Assembly (NCBI RefSeq): GCF_002813325.1
Contig: NZ_PHUG01000001.1
Span: 4,154,001-4,218,000, forward strand
Source of the DNA: Janthinobacterium sp. 64
GTDB taxonomy: Bacteria; Pseudomonadota; Gammaproteobacteria; Burkholderiales; Burkholderiaceae_D
Length of the DNA: 64,000 bases
Reading direction: 5' to 3'
This document shows positions 48,195 through 56,567 of this stretch, piece by piece. The notes beneath the pieces are model-generated. The model was not told the origin of the DNA. It made no database searches and saw nothing but the letters and a program-made list of their open reading frames with translations. Position numbers and translations under genes: made by a program. Numbering within the stretch: position 1 is the first letter of the stretch; every line of letters begins with the position of its first letter.

Positions 48195-48208
48195 TCGAGG
48201 AATAACAA

Positions 48209-48574
48209 ATGGCACGTATTGCAGGGGTTAATATCCCAAATCATCAGCATACCGTTATCGGCCTGACAGCCATCTACGGTGTGGGCCGTCCACGCGCAGA
48301 GAAAATCTGTGCATCGACCGGTGTAGCAACCAACAAAAAGATCAAAGATCTGGATGACAGCGAACTGGAAAAACTGCGCGATGAAGTAGGTAAATTCATC
48401 GTCGAAGGCGATCTGCGTCGTGAACTGTCCATGAACATCAAGCGTTTGATGGATCTGGGTTGCTACCGCGGCATGCGCCATCGTAAGGGTCTGCCTTGCC
48501 GTGGCCAGCGTACGCGTACGAACGCACGTACCCGCAAGGGACCGCGTAAAGCCGCTCAATCGCTGAAAAAATAA
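48209..48574 (+). CDS. rpsM: 30S ribosomal protein S13
   Basis: Head protein contacting the P-site tRNA and L5, 121 residues. [20 protein letters not shown] and the basic tail [20 protein letters not shown] are typical. It opens the alpha-operon genes 14 bases after rpmJ, with no terminator between, so it is probably transcribed together with spc. Confidence 0.98.
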   Translation: MARIAGVNIPNHQHTVIGLTAIYGVGRPRAEKICASTGVATNKKIKDLDDSELEKLRDEVGKFIVEGDLRRELSMNIKRLMDLGCYRGMRHRKGLPCRGQRTRTNARTRKGPRKAAQSLKK

Positions 48575-48591
48575 TCCGCTAGGGAATAATT

Positions 48592-48996
48592 ATGGCTAAG
48601 TCGCAAAATAACGCCGCATCAGCACGCGTGCGTAAAAAAGTTAAAAAGAACGTCGCTGAAGGCATTGCACATGTCCACGCTTCGTTCAATAACACCATCA
48701 TTACCATCACCGATCGTCAAGGCAATGCCTTGTCGTGGGCTACCTCCGGCGGTGCAGGCTTCAAGGGTTCGCGTAAATCGACCCCGTTCGCAGCGCAGGT
48801 CGCCGCGGAAGCCGCTGGTAAAGTGGCTGTTGAGTGTGGCGTCAAGAACCTGGAAGTACGTATCAAGGGCCCAGGTCCTGGTCGTGAATCCGCCGTTCGC
48901 GCGCTGAACAACCTGGGCATCAAGATCACCGAGATCCAGGACGTGACGCCGGTACCGCACAACGGTTGCCGTCCACCGAAACGTCGTCGTATCTAA
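48592..48996 (+). CDS. rpsK: 30S ribosomal protein S11
   Basis: Platform protein near the Shine-Dalgarno helix, 134 residues. [20 protein letters not shown] and the C-terminal [16 protein letters not shown] are diagnostic. It follows rpsM by 17 bases. A hairpin with a T-run comes ten bases after its stop (49006-49035), and rpsD lies 255 bases further on. Confidence 0.98.
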   Translation: MAKSQNNAASARVRKKVKKNVAEGIAHVHASFNNTIITITDRQGNALSWATSGGAGFKGSRKSTPFAAQVAAEAAGKVAVECGVKNLEVRIKGPGPGRESAVRALNNLGIKITEIQDVTPVPHNGCRPPKRRRI

Positions 48997-49005
48997 GATA
49001 GTGTT

Positions 49006-49035
49006 GCAGAGGGCGCTTCGGCGCCAGCTGCTTTT
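49006..49035 (+). terminator. Terminator-like hairpin after rpsK
   Basis: Arms GCAG...GGCGC (49006-49016) and GCGCC...CTGC (49021-49031) with a short loop, followed by TTTT. It would separate rpsM-rpsK from rpsD. Confidence 0.6.
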
Positions 49036-49093
49036 CTGTCTGTTGTATTAGTACAGTTGTGTGAAATCGCTGGAGCAGGGAGCCGGAAACGGT

Positions 49094-49142
49094 TATACTG
49101 CCCGGCTGTTCTTGCCTGTCAAATTCCATTTGGCGGGTTTTT
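49094..49142 (+). promoter_or_regulatory. rpsD upstream -10 element and attenuator-like hairpin
   Basis: TATACT at 49094-49099 is a good -10, though the -35 is weak. Only about ten bases past the expected start is a stem with arms CCTGTCAAAT (49115-49124) and ATTTGGCGGG (49128-49137) and a T-run (49138-49142), a typical intrinsic terminator shape. It could attenuate rpsD transcription, or it could simply be a second terminator. Confidence 0.45.
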
Positions 49143-49251
49143 CGTTTTCAGCCACCGTCTGATTGAAGCTGAGTCAGACTAGCGCCTAACCGCAGCAGCG
49201 TGTTTGATCATGCATGTGGCTGGGGCGTTATCATTAATAAAAGGAAGCATC

Positions 49252-49875
49252 GTGGCACGTTATATCGGACCTAAAGCAAAACTCTCCCGCCGTGAAGGTA
49301 CTGACCTGTTCCTGAAGAGCGCACGTCGCTCGCTCGACAGCAAGTGCAAACTGGACGTCAAACCAGGCCAGCACGGTGTCAAATCCGGCGCCCGCACCTC
49401 GGACTACGGTAACCAACTGCGCGAAAAGCAAAAAGTAAAACGCATGTACGGCGTGCTGGAACGTCAATTCCGCCGCTACTTCGCTGAAGCAGACCGTCGT
49501 AAAGGCAACACCGGCGAAACGCTGTTGAAGTTGCTGGAAACGCGTCTGGACAACGTTTGCTACCGCATGGGCTTTGGTTCGACCCGCGCTGAAGCGCGTC
49601 AATTGGTCAGCCACAAAGCGTTCACCGTGAACGGTATCGTTGTGAACATCGCTTCGTACGCTGTCAAAGTTGGCGACATCGTTGCTGTTCGTGAAAAATC
49701 GAAAAAGCAAGTGCGTATCGTTGAAGCACTGTCGCTGGCTGAACAAGTTGGTATGCCTAGCTGGGTTTCGGTTGATGCCAAGAAAATGGAAGGTACCTTC
49801 AAGTCCCTGCCAGAGCGTAACGAAATCGCTAACGACGTCAACGAATCGCTGATCGTCGAGCTGTACTCGCGTTAA
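49252..49875 (+). CDS. rpsD: 30S ribosomal protein S4
   Basis: Primary 16S rRNA binder and in E. coli the autorepressor of the alpha operon, 207 residues. The start is GTG at 49252 ([20 protein letters not shown]), six bases after AAGGAAG; the longer open frame upstream is not family-like. The S4 RNA-binding domain [20 protein letters not shown] is intact, and the N-terminus keeps one Cys only (SKCKLD), so no zinc finger. Terminators lie on both sides, suggesting independent transcription. Confidence 0.97.
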   Translation: MARYIGPKAKLSRREGTDLFLKSARRSLDSKCKLDVKPGQHGVKSGARTSDYGNQLREKQKVKRMYGVLERQFRRYFAEADRRKGNTGETLLKLLETRLDNVCYRMGFGSTRAEARQLVSHKAFTVNGIVVNIASYAVKVGDIVAVREKSKKQVRIVEALSLAEQVGMPSWVSVDAKKMEGTFKSLPERNEIANDVNESLIVELYSR

Positions 49876-49894
49876 TAGTAGTTAGCACTATCAC

Positions 49895-49920
49895 CGCCCA
49901 CTCGATCGAGTGGGCGTTTT
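49895..49920 (+). terminator. Terminator between rpsD and rpoA
   Basis: A perfect 22-base palindrome, arms CGCCCACTCGA and TCGAGTGGGCG (49895-49916), followed by TTTT. Confidence 0.75.
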
Positions 49921-49977
49921 ACTAATGCCATCAGCCTTATCGGTGTAATGAGCCGAGGGTATTGAAAAGGACATTTC

Positions 49978-50955
49978 ATGCAAAACAGTTTGTTGAAGCC
50001 ACGTATTATCGATGTTGAAGCTCTCGGTGCAGGTCACGCCAAAGTCGTGATGGAACCGTTCGAGCGCGGCTATGGCCACACATTGGGTAACGCGTTGCGC
50101 CGCGTTCTGCTGTCGTCGATGGTGGGCTACGCGCCGACCGAAGTGACGATCGCCGGCGTCGTCCACGAATATTCCTCCCTCGATGGCGTGCAAGAAGACG
50201 TCGTCGATCTGTTGCTGAACTTGAAGGGTGTGGTTTTCAAAGTCCACAACCGCGATTCGGTAACCCTGACCCTGAAAAAAGAAGGCGAAGGCGCGATCCT
50301 GGCCTCCGACATCGACCTGCCGCATGACGTCGAACTGATCAACCCTGACCACGTGATCGCCCACCTGACCGCTGGTGGCAAGCTGGACATGCAGATCAAG
50401 GTTGAAAAAGGCCGCGGCTACGTTCCTGGTAACGTGCGTCGCCTGTCGGAAGACACGAACAAGACCATCGGCCGCATCATCCTGGACGCGTCGTTCTCGC
50501 CAGTGCGCCGTGTATCGTACTTCGTTGAATCGGCCCGCGTTGAACAACGTACCGACCTGGACAAGCTGATCATCAACATCGAAACCAACGGCGTGATCTC
50601 GCCGGAAGAAGCGATCCGCCAGTCGGCCCGCGTCCTGGTGGACCAGTTGAATGTGTTCGCTGCCCTGGAAGGCACGGAAGCCGCCGCCGAAGCGCCATCG
50701 CGCGCTCCGCTGGTCGATCCTATCCTGTTGCGTCCAGTCGACGACCTGGAGTTGACCGTGCGTTCGGCGAACTGCCTGAAAGCGGAAAACATCTACTACA
50801 TCGGCGACCTGATCCAACGTTCGGAAAACGAACTGCTGAAAACGCCAAATCTGGGCCGCAAGTCCCTGAACGAAATCAAGGAAGTGCTGGCATCGCGCGG
50901 CTTGACCTTGGGCATGAAGCTGGAAAACTGGCCGCCTGCAGGCCTGGAAAAGTAA
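49978..50955 (+). CDS. rpoA: RNA polymerase alpha subunit
   Basis: The alpha subunit, 325 residues. The N-terminal assembly domain (about 1-235) shows [20 protein letters not shown]; the C-terminal promoter- and activator-contacting domain (about 250-325) shows [19 protein letters not shown] and [20 protein letters not shown], including the conserved DNA-binding arginine. It lies 102 bases after rpsD across a terminator and is followed by another terminator before rplQ. Confidence 0.98.
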   Translation: MQNSLLKPRIIDVEALGAGHAKVVMEPFERGYGHTLGNALRRVLLSSMVGYAPTEVTIAGVVHEYSSLDGVQEDVVDLLLNLKGVVFKVHNRDSVTLTLKKEGEGAILASDIDLPHDVELINPDHVIAHLTAGGKLDMQIKVEKGRGYVPGNVRRLSEDTNKTIGRIILDASFSPVRRVSYFVESARVEQRTDLDKLIINIETNGVISPEEAIRQSARVLVDQLNVFAALEGTEAAAEAPSRAPLVDPILLRPVDDLELTVRSANCLKAENIYYIGDLIQRSENELLKTPNLGRKSLNEIKEVLASRGLTLGMKLENWPPAGLEK

Positions 50956-50974
50956 TTCGTAGTTGTAGCAAACT

Positions 50975-51005
50975 GCCTGGGACAGGTGTCCCAGGCTTTT
51001 ATTTT
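50975..51005 (+). terminator. Terminator between rpoA and rplQ
   Basis: Arms GCCTGGGACA (50975-50984) and TGTCCCAGGC (50987-50996) with a two-base loop, followed by TTTTATTTT. The arms pair perfectly and look like an efficient intrinsic terminator. Confidence 0.75.
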
Positions 51006-51088
51006 GAAGCACCAAACCGGCCCGCGATGTTGCACTAGCATCATCGATCGAAGAGCTGGAATTTAAACACTCACCGAAAGGATTTATC

Positions 51089-51481
51089 ATGCGTCACGGT
51101 CACGGCCTCCGTAAACTGAATCGTACCTCGTCCCACCGTCTGGCAATGCTGCGCAACATGACAGTATCGCTGCTGCGTCACGAAGCGATCAAAACCACCC
51201 TGCCAAAAGCAAAAGAACTGCGCCGCGTTGTCGAGCCAATTCTGACCTTGGGCAAAACTGACTGCCTGGCAAACAAGCGTCTGGCCTTCAACCGCCTGCG
51301 CGATCGTGAAATGGTCTTGAAGCTGTTCGCTGAACTGGGCCCACGTTACGCCAACCGTAACGGCGGCTATGTGCGCATCCTGAAAATGGGTTTCCGCGTA
51401 GGCGATAACGCTCCTATGGCGTTCGTCGAACTGATGGATCGTCCAGACACGACCGAAGCAGTTGAAATCGCTGGCGAGTAA
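51089..51481 (+). CDS. rplQ: 50S ribosomal protein L17
   Basis: Tunnel-exit protein, 130 residues. [20 protein letters not shown] and [13 protein letters not shown] ends are typical. It is the last gene of the translation cluster; a strong terminator follows 20 bases after its stop. The 133 bases before it contain the rpoA terminator, so it needs read-through or its own promoter. Confidence 0.98.
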   Translation: MRHGHGLRKLNRTSSHRLAMLRNMTVSLLRHEAIKTTLPKAKELRRVVEPILTLGKTDCLANKRLAFNRLRDREMVLKLFAELGPRYANRNGGYVRILKMGFRVGDNAPMAFVELMDRPDTTEAVEIAGE

Positions 51482-51501
51482 TCCTGCCAGTTGTATCTGA
51501 G

Positions 51502-51530
51502 AAAGCCAGGCCTAGCCTGGCTTTTTTGTT
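51502..51530 (+). terminator. Terminator of the ribosomal-protein cluster
   Basis: Arms AAAGCCAGGC (51502-51511) and GCCTGGCTTT (51515-51524), loop CTA, then further T. It ends the cluster before dsbD. Confidence 0.85.
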
Positions 51531-51639
51531 TTCTGCTGCAGTCATTCTTACCGCAGTGTACTATTCTCCTTTCGCGCCGGCCCGGCACAAGCGCTGCCTG
51601 CTCCGCGCGTCCTCTGTCGAATGGTCGAAAAGGTAGTTC

Positions 51640-53568
51640 ATGTCCCGTTTCCTCTCCAGCGCCACCGCGCGCGCCGCGCCACGCCATCGTTTTCTCACCT
51701 GGTTTGCTGCCTGTTGCTTCCTGTTGATCGCCGTTTTTGGCGCCGGCCATGCCCGCGCCGACGATGAATTCCTCGATCCCGAGCTGGCCTTCAAATTTTC
51801 CGCCCGCATGCAGGACCCGTCCACCATCGCCGTCACCTATGTGATTGCCGATGGCTACTATATGTACCACGAGCGCTTCAAGTTCGAGGCCGTGGGCGCC
51901 AAGCTGGGCACGCCCGTGTATCCGGCTGGCAAGGTCAAGTTTGACGACACCTTCCAGAAGAACGTGGAAACGTTCCGCAAGACGCTCACCATCACGATAC
52001 CCGTGGAAGCGGCCGGCGCGTTCACCCTGAAGGCGACGGGGCAAGGCTGCTCCGACAAGGGCTTGTGCTATGCGCCGCAGGATGCGACGGCCCAGCTGGT
52101 GGGCGGCGGCGGCCAGAGCATGGCGCCGGGCGGCTTGCCGTCGAAGTTTGCCTTGCCGGCCGCGCCGGCCGTCGACACGGCAGCCGTCAACGGGCCGCAG
52201 GCGCAAGCATCGCCTGGCGTATCCGTGCTGAGCATTCCCCAGGCGAACATCACCAGCACACCGGATCCCGTCGCAGCAGCTCCCGTCGCGGCAAGCGCCG
52301 CGCCTGTTGGCGAGATGGGGATTGCCGAAGCCGCATTGAAAAGCGGCAAGCTGCTGGTGATCGTGCCGCTCTTCCTGGTATTCGGCCTGGCGCTGTCGTT
52401 TACACCGTGCGTGTTGCCGATGGTGCCGATCTTGTCGTCGATCATCGTCGGCGAAGGCGCCGGCATCAAGCGCTCTCGCTCTTTCCTGCTATCGCTGACT
52501 TATGTGTTGGGCATGGCCATCATTTATACCGCACTGGGCGTGGTGGCTGGCCTGCTCGGTGAAGGACTGGCGGCGCGGCTGCAGAATCCTTGGGTGCTGG
52601 GTACGTTTGCAGTGTTGTTGGCGCTGCTGTCGCTGTCGATGTTCGGCTTTTACGAGTTGCAAGTACCGGCTGCATTGCAGCAGCGTTTGACCAAGGCATC
52701 GAACCAGCAAGCTTCGGGCAAGCTGGTTGGCGTATTTGTCATGGGTGCCATTTCGGCACTGATCGTTGGCCCATGCGTGGCTGGTCCGCTGGCCGGTGTG
52801 CTGCTTTACATCAGTCAGACTGGCAACGCGGTACTCGGTGGCCAGGCACTGTTCACCTTGGCGATGGGGATGGGCATTCCGCTGTTATTGGTGGGCGCGT
52901 CGGCCGGCTGGCTGTTGCCGCGTGCCGGCGTCTGGATGGATGCGGTCAAGCGCTTCTTCGGCTTCATGCTGCTCGTGACGGCATGGTGGATGGTGTCTCC
53001 CGTATTGCCGGGCGCCGTGAAGATGCTGGGCTGGACGGCGCTCGGTATCGGTTATGGCATGTATTTGCTGAACGGTAAGGCCAGCTGGGTCGCCAGGGCC
53101 TTCGGCCTCGTGTTTGCCGTGCTGGGCGCGGTGCAACTGGTTGGCGTGGCCAGCGGTGGCCGCGACCCGCTGGCGCCGCTGGCGCACCTCGGCGGTGGCC
53201 AGGTGCACGCGCAACCATTTACGCGTGTAAAGACCGTGGCGCAGCTCGACGCGGCGCTGGCGCAATTGAATGGCAAGCCGGCCTTGCTGGACTTTTATGC
53301 GGACTGGTGCGTGTCGTGCATCGAGATGGAAAAGCTGACCTTCGTCGACCCTGCCGTGCGCGAGAAAATGGGGCAAGCCGTGCTGCTGCAAGTGGATGTG
53401 ACGGCCAATGATGCGGACGACAAGGCCATGCTGAAACGTTTTCAGCTGTTCGGCCCGCCCGGCATCATCATGTTCAACCCGCAGGGGCAGGAAATCGCCC
53501 AGTCGCGCGTAATCGGCTTCCAGAATGCGGCCACTTTCCTGACCTCGTTGCGCAAGCTAGAGGAGTAG
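51640..53568 (+). CDS. dsbD: Thiol:disulfide interchange protein DsbD
   Basis: A 642-residue inner-membrane reductase that passes electrons from cytoplasmic thioredoxin to periplasmic DsbC, DsbG and cytochrome c maturation proteins. After a signal peptide (cut near HARA-DDE) come the N-terminal alpha domain with Cys137 and Cys143 (CSDKGLCY), the eight-helix beta domain with membrane cysteines 257 (FTPCVLP) and 379 (GPCVAGP), and the C-terminal thioredoxin domain with CVSC at 557-560. All six redox cysteines are thus present. The gene stands alone and is followed six bases later by a REP-like element. Confidence 0.95.
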   Translation: MSRFLSSATARAAPRHRFLTWFAACCFLLIAVFGAGHARADDEFLDPELAFKFSARMQDPSTIAVTYVIADGYYMYHERFKFEAVGAKLGTPVYPAGKVKFDDTFQKNVETFRKTLTITIPVEAAGAFTLKATGQGCSDKGLCYAPQDATAQLVGGGGQSMAPGGLPSKFALPAAPAVDTAAVNGPQAQASPGVSVLSIPQANITSTPDPVAAAPVAASAAPVGEMGIAEAALKSGKLLVIVPLFLVFGLALSFTPCVLPMVPILSSIIVGEGAGIKRSRSFLLSLTYVLGMAIIYTALGVVAGLLGEGLAARLQNPWVLGTFAVLLALLSLSMFGFYELQVPAALQQRLTKASNQQASGKLVGVFVMGAISALIVGPCVAGPLAGVLLYISQTGNAVLGGQALFTLAMGMGIPLLLVGASAGWLLPRAGVWMDAVKRFFGFMLLVTAWWMVSPVLPGAVKMLGWTALGIGYGMYLLNGKASWVARAFGLVFAVLGAVQLVGVASGGRDPLAPLAHLGGGQVHAQPFTRVKTVAQLDAALAQLNGKPALLDFYADWCVSCIEMEKLTFVDPAVREKMGQAVLLQVDVTANDADDKAMLKRFQLFGPPGIIMFNPQGQEIAQSRVIGFQNAATFLTSLRKLEE

Positions 53569-53573
53569 GGCGG

Positions 53574-53680
53574 GTAGGTCGGGGTAGGTCGGGTTAGCCC
53601 GCCAGGGCGTAACCCGACGCCACCACATACATCAACGATGTTGTCGGATTACGCGGCGTTGCCGCTAATCCGACCTACCC
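53574..53680. repeat. REP-like dispersed palindromic repeat, copy 2
   Basis: The outer ends GTAGGTC and GACCTAC are inverted copies, and the inner blocks GTCGGGTTAGC, GTAACCCGACGCCA and CAACGATGTTGTCGGATTAC match the element at 9568-9670. A short tandem start (GGTAGGTC twice) precedes it. It lies in the convergent gap between dsbD and spy, and its right end supplies the stop codon of the spy-like gene (CTA at 53675-53677). It may terminate both. Confidence 0.75.
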
Positions 53681-54208
53681 AGCTTTGGGCTGCTGATGCA
53701 TACCATGGTGGCCACCGCGATGGCCGCCGTGCTTGCCGCCAGGCACGCTGTCGTCAAACACTTTCTTTTGCTCCGGCGTCAGCACGGCGTAAAACGTTTT
53801 CAGCGAGGCCAATCGGCTTTCCTGGTCGGCGATGCGTTCCTTCGACATGGCGATCCATTGCTCCATGCGTTCCGGCGCCGACAGCTTGGCCATCGCTTCG
53901 CGCCTGGCTTTCCAGTCGCCCATCGGTTTTTTCGGCGCGTTGGCGGCCGTGAAAGTGGCCCAGGCCGATTCCTGGGCGGCCGTCAGCTTCAGCTTGTCGT
54001 GCAGACGGGCCTGGTATTTGGCCATGCGTTCGGCAGGATTGCCTGCGCGGTGCTGGCCGCGCTGGCCTTCATGTTGCATCTTGCTGCTGGCGGCAGGCGC
54101 GCTGGCGGCCGCTTCCTGGGCGTGGACGGTCAGCGATGCCGCTCCCATGCCGAGCACGCTCATGGCGATGATCAAATTCTTGCGCAAGGTTGTCATTGAG
54201 GCGTTCAT
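53675..54208 (-). CDS. Spy/CpxP-family periplasmic chaperone
   Basis: A 177-residue exported protein of the Spy/CpxP (LTXXQ) family. The start at 54208 (MNASMTTLRKNLIIAMSVLG) follows an AAGGAA site and gives a signal peptide cut near VHA-QEA. Two LTxxQ-type motifs are visible: LTAAQ near residue 79 and LTPEQ near 148. The C-terminus is His/Gly rich (GGKHGGHRGGHHGMHQQ), a possible metal-binding tail. Family members hold unfolded proteins or damp the Cpx response. It is divergent from a two-component system, with putative operator repeats between. Confidence 0.85.
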   Translation of the reverse strand: MNASMTTLRKNLIIAMSVLGMGAASLTVHAQEAAASAPAASSKMQHEGQRGQHRAGNPAERMAKYQARLHDKLKLTAAQESAWATFTAANAPKKPMGDWKARREAMAKLSAPERMEQWIAMSKERIADQESRLASLKTFYAVLTPEQKKVFDDSVPGGKHGGHRGGHHGMHQQPKAG

Positions 54209-54305
54209 CTGGATTCCTTTGTAAAAGATGAGGGATGTACATGTTGCTGCACATGAATCCATGGTGGACGCCCCATGTTTCCCCGAAGTGTCCGCTGCCA
54301 GACAG

Positions 54306-54354
54306 TTTGTATCTATATGTTTCTTCGGGTCCCCTATATACAAGACGATACAAA
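54306..54354. promoter_or_regulatory. Putative response-regulator operator between spy and the regulator gene
   Basis: Two direct ATACAA units (54338 and 54348), ten bases apart as usual for OmpR-family dimers, plus an inverted TTGTAT (54307-54312). The outer arms TTTGTATC (54306-54313) and GATACAAA (54347-54354) are perfect inverses. It lies between the divergent spy-like and regulator genes. Confidence 0.5.
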
Positions 54355-54395
54355 TGCGCTGTGCAAGGGCAGGGGAAGTGGGGATAATTCGTACC

Positions 54396-55124
54396 ATGGA
54401 ACCCACTTCTACAATTCTCATCGTCGACGATGACCGCGATATCCGCAGCTTGCTGGCGGACTACCTGGAAACGAACGCCTACCGCACCCTGGGCGCGGCC
54501 GATGGCACGGCCATGTGGAAAATCCTCGATGAAACGCGGCCCGACCTGATCGTGCTGGACTTGAACCTGCCCGGCGACGATGGCCTGACCTTGTGCCGCA
54601 AGCTGCGTGCCCAATCGACCGTGCCGGTGATCATGCTGACGGCGCGCAATGAGCCGCTGGACCGCATCCTGGGCCTGGAAATGGGCGCCGACGATTACTT
54701 GCCGAAACCGTTCGAACCCCGTGAATTGCTGGCGCGCATACGCAGCGTGCTGCGCCGCAGCCATGCCATGCCATCGAACGTGCCCTCGGACAAGGCGCAG
54801 CAAATCCGCTTTTCCGGCTGGACCCTGGACCTCACGGCGCGCCATTTGTTGAATCCCACGGGCCTGGTGATCATGCTGTCGGGTGCGGAATTTCGCTTGC
54901 TGCGCGTGTTCCTCGAACACCCGAACCGCGTGCTCAACCGCGACCAGTTGCTGAACCTGACGCAGGGCCGCGACGCCGATCCGTTCGACCGCTCGATCGA
55001 TATCCAGATCAGCCGCTTGCGGCAAAAGCTCGGTGAAGATGCCCGTTTGCCGCAAATCATCAAGACCGTGCGCAATGGCGGCTACGTGCTGGCCGGGCAA
55101 GTCAACGTGGAGCCGCACGCGTGA
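54396..55124 (+). CDS. OmpR-family response regulator
   Basis: A 242-residue regulator: receiver (TILIVDDDRDIRSLLADYLE, phospho-Asp in IVLDLNLPG, Lys in PKPFEPREL) and winged-helix OmpR-type output (about 140-235, SGAEFRLLRVFLEHPNRVLN to VRNGGYVLAG). The start at 54396 was preferred; an open frame extends upstream without family similarity. It overlaps the kinase gene by four bases (GTGA). With the spy-like gene on one side and an RND pump on the other it resembles BaeR in context; orthology is not shown. Confidence 0.87.
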   Translation: MEPTSTILIVDDDRDIRSLLADYLETNAYRTLGAADGTAMWKILDETRPDLIVLDLNLPGDDGLTLCRKLRAQSTVPVIMLTARNEPLDRILGLEMGADDYLPKPFEPRELLARIRSVLRRSHAMPSNVPSDKAQQIRFSGWTLDLTARHLLNPTGLVIMLSGAEFRLLRVFLEHPNRVLNRDQLLNLTQGRDADPFDRSIDIQISRLRQKLGEDARLPQIIKTVRNGGYVLAGQVNVEPHA

Positions 55125-56479
55125 AGGCCTTTCTGGGGTCGATGACGGGCAGGGTCTTCATGTTTCTGCTGATCGGCATCGTCGCTTCGGCCGCGCTGAC
55201 GCAGTGGCTGGCCGTGGGCGAACGCCAGCGCGCCATCGAGCAATACCGCGACTATCATGCCGTCGAGCGGGCCGAGCAGCTGGTGATGGCGGCCGACGTG
55301 GTGCCGCTGGCCTCGCGCGCCGCCTACCTGAAGGTCGCCAACAAAGGCAGCGTGCGCCTGGAATTGCGTCCCGACACGGAACATACGCCCGGCGCGCCGA
55401 CGGAGTTTTCCAGCGCCCTGCAAGCCAAGCTGGGCGAAGGTTTCAAGGTCAGCGCGCTGGCCGAACGCCCGGAAGCCTGCGTCAAGCCGCGCCAGAGGCC
55501 GGGCATGTTTTCCGCCAAGCCATGGGGCGGCACCTGCGAAAACCTCGACGTGCGCATGCAGGATGGCCACGTGCTGCGCCTGATGGTCTTGCCGCCGCGC
55601 CAGCAGCCACCGTTCAATGAACATAACGACTGGATGACCCTGCTGCCTTTCCTGATCAGCATTGCCATCCTCGCCTACCTGGTCACGCGCATGACCATGC
55701 GCCCGCTCAAGCAGCTGGCGCAGGCGGCAAAAGACCTGGGCAACGACATCAACCATCCGCCGCTGACCCTGTCGGGCGCCAGCGAGATCCGCCAGGCCAG
55801 TGCCGCCTTCAATGCCATGCAGGCGCGCATCCGCCAGCATATTTCCCAGCGTACACAAATGCTGGCCGCCATCACGCACGACTTGCAGACGCCGCTGACG
55901 CGTTTGCGCCTGCGCCTGGAAAAGGTGGCCGATACGGAATTGTATGAGCGCCTGGTGGGCGACCTGTCGGCCATGCAGAGCATGGTCAAGGAAGGGCTGG
56001 ACCTGGCCCGCTCGATGGATAGCACGGAAGCGATGCAGGCGCTCGATCTCGATTCCCTGTTGGATAGCGTCTGCTCCGATGCGGCCGATGCCGGCCAGAA
56101 CGTGACCCTGGCCGGGCAGGCCAGCATGGCCCTGATGGCCCGGCCCATCGCCATGCGGCGTTGCCTGGTGAACCTGATCGACAATGCCGTCAAATATGGC
56201 CAGTACGCGCAGGTCACCGTTGAACGCATCGCCGGCGCCGCACGCATCCGCATCCGCGACGGCGGGCCGGGTATTGCGCCGGATCAGCTGGCCAAAGTGT
56301 TCGAACCGTTTTATCGCATCGAGACCTCGCGTTCGCGCGAATCGGGCGGCACGGGCCTGGGCCTGACCATCGCGCGCAATATCGCCGAGCAACATGGCGC
56401 CACGGTTTCACTGCTCAATCATGTCGACGGTGGACTGGAAGTTACCCTGATCGTGCCAGAGTATTACGCAGGAAAGTGA
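55121..56479 (+). CDS. Sensor histidine kinase, HAMP type
   Basis: A 452-residue kinase starting at GTG 55121, which overlaps the regulator stop. Two transmembrane helices (about 12-30 and 170-190) enclose a periplasmic sensor of about 140 residues. HAMP (TRMTMRPLKQLAQAAKDLG), H-box AAITHDLQTPLTRLRLRLEK near 247-266, N-box LVNLIDNAVKYG, G1 RDGGPGIAPDQ and G2 GGTGLGLTIARNIAEQHGA are present. The type is EnvZ/RstB-like. It is followed after 88 bases by an RND adaptor gene, its likely target. Confidence 0.88.
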   Translation: MKAFLGSMTGRVFMFLLIGIVASAALTQWLAVGERQRAIEQYRDYHAVERAEQLVMAADVVPLASRAAYLKVANKGSVRLELRPDTEHTPGAPTEFSSALQAKLGEGFKVSALAERPEACVKPRQRPGMFSAKPWGGTCENLDVRMQDGHVLRLMVLPPRQQPPFNEHNDWMTLLPFLISIAILAYLVTRMTMRPLKQLAQAAKDLGNDINHPPLTLSGASEIRQASAAFNAMQARIRQHISQRTQMLAAITHDLQTPLTRLRLRLEKVADTELYERLVGDLSAMQSMVKEGLDLARSMDSTEAMQALDLDSLLDSVCSDAADAGQNVTLAGQASMALMARPIAMRRCLVNLIDNAVKYGQYAQVTVERIAGAARIRIRDGGPGIAPDQLAKVFEPFYRIETSRSRESGGTGLGLTIARNIAEQHGATVSLLNHVDGGLEVTLIVPEYYAGK

Positions 56480-56567
56480 GCATTTCCATGCGACAATATT
56501 GTGCTTTACGCCCCCCTGGCAACTACCTTCAACCTGCAGCCCTGCGCTGCAACAGCGTGACAGAACA

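Noticed and set aside
54228..54395. Upstream extension of the response regulator frame to 54228
   Set aside because: The extra residues cover the divergent promoter region with the ATACAA repeats and do not resemble a receiver domain; ATG 54396 starts the domain directly.
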